From: an uncultured Bacteroidales bacterium
Lineage (GTDB): Bacteria > Bacteroidota > Bacteroidia > Bacteroidales > UBA932
Assembly: GCA_944326225.1 (NCBI GenBank)
Contig: CALVDI010000024.1
Span: forward strand, 1 to 32,129
Length of the DNA: 32,129 nt
Direction of reading: 5' to 3'
A program made the position numbers and the translations under genes. A model generated the notes under the pieces. It did not search any database, was not told the origin of the DNA, and worked only from the letters and a program-made list of their open reading frames with translations. Each line of letters opens with the position of its first letter. The first letter of the stretch is position 1. Below, one piece after another: positions 31,951 to 32,129 of this stretch.

Positions 31951-32129
31951 TATTTGGATACCTTATAAAAAGGAGTCTTAACCACCTTGGCCTTGAGAAG
32001 CCTGTTCCTTACCTTGATGTATATCTCAGTGTCCGCCTTGTTGAACGGAGTATTGACATAACCCATTCCGATGGGGATGTTGAGGGAAGGAGACATGGTT
32101 CCGGATGTCACATGACCGATGACAGCACC
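31950..32129 (-). CDS. gcvT: Aminomethyltransferase, glycine cleavage T protein (C-terminal 59 residues only)
   Basis: Only the C-terminus is in the window; the gene continues beyond the right edge. The visible residues read [16 protein letters not shown] then NIPIGMGYV and end [11 protein letters not shown], the conserved GcvT barrel end (VTSGTxSPxL, GxGYV, VVKxPFYK). GcvT transfers the methylene group to tetrahydrofolate in the glycine cleavage system. It overlaps the downstream GTG start of the M28-like gene by one base (TAGTG), so gcvT and the downstream genes form one transcript. Confidence 0.93.
   Translation of the reverse strand, partial: GAVIGHVTSGTMSPSLNIPIGMGYVNTPFNKADTEIYIKVRNRLLKAKVVKTPFYKVSK

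Noticed and set aside
1-32129. CRISPR arrays, insertion sequences, rRNA, tRNA or classic riboswitches
   Set aside because: I saw no regularly spaced repeats, transposase-like genes, cloverleaf sequences or familiar riboswitch cores. Without a search tool this is a visual judgement only.

Overview
The window is about 32 kb of a Bacteroidales (Bacteroidota) chromosome. The gene families point there: a BT_3928-type DoxX protein, an Hc1-like small histone, a 73-residue DUF2795 protein, a PCMD-type secreted protein, a Bacteroidota-style TonB C-terminal domain, and an orphan HsdR-N protein beside holA. So does the promoter grammar: AT-rich gaps repeatedly carry the Bacteroidota -7 box TAnnTTTG, often a few bases before the start codon. 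I cannot fix the genus. Nothing looks like a prophage, conjugative element, insertion sequence, CRISPR array, rRNA or tRNA; this is mostly core chromosome with some lineage-specific secreted proteins.

Layout. (1) 1-9.6 kb: a DoxX-like membrane protein (cut by the left edge) behind tmk, divergent from purB, a secreted M64 peptidase and a HAD phosphatase. These converge on a minus-strand set of S4 RNA-binding protein, manA and a CPBP membrane protease. A DivIC/FtsB-type division protein then converges with pth-rplY, and rplY is divergent from a rubrerythrin with its rubredoxin domain at the N-terminus. (2) 9.6-14.6 kb: a clostripain-like lipoprotein divergent from an operon of YtxH, YqjE/holin-like and small basic proteins, then trkA and aspA, closed by a strong terminator. 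(3) 14.6-19.0 kb: a PCMD secreted protein divergent from an M6 metalloprotease and a coupled lipoprotein; a 57-residue Hc1-like protein divergent from marC. (4) 19.2-24.4 kb: an ABC ATPase, cobalamin adenosyltransferase and DUF2795 operon divergent from folE; a 108-base palindromic element; cca and the HsdR-N protein divergent from holA. (5) 24.4-32.1 kb, all minus: two coupled AraC-type regulators (one with about seven membrane segments), and the run gcvT (partial), M28-like/TonB-C fusion, leuS, yitT, yitT.

The genes serve nucleotide and folate synthesis (tmk, purB, folE), translation (pth, rplY, leuS, cca), DNA replication (holA), potassium and envelope homeostasis (trkA, YtxH/YqjE group, marC, yitT), anaerobic aspartate metabolism (aspA), oxidative defence (rubrerythrin) and extracellular or periplasmic proteolysis (M64, C11, M6, M28-like).

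Most worth a second look: the M28-like/TonB-C fusion, which appears to have lost several catalytic residues; the 108-base compound palindrome between folE and cca, which supplies the last codons of cca; the membrane-anchored AraC plus short AraC-domain pair; the orphan HsdR-N nuclease-fold protein; and very tight bidirectional promoters that imply nearly leaderless mRNAs.
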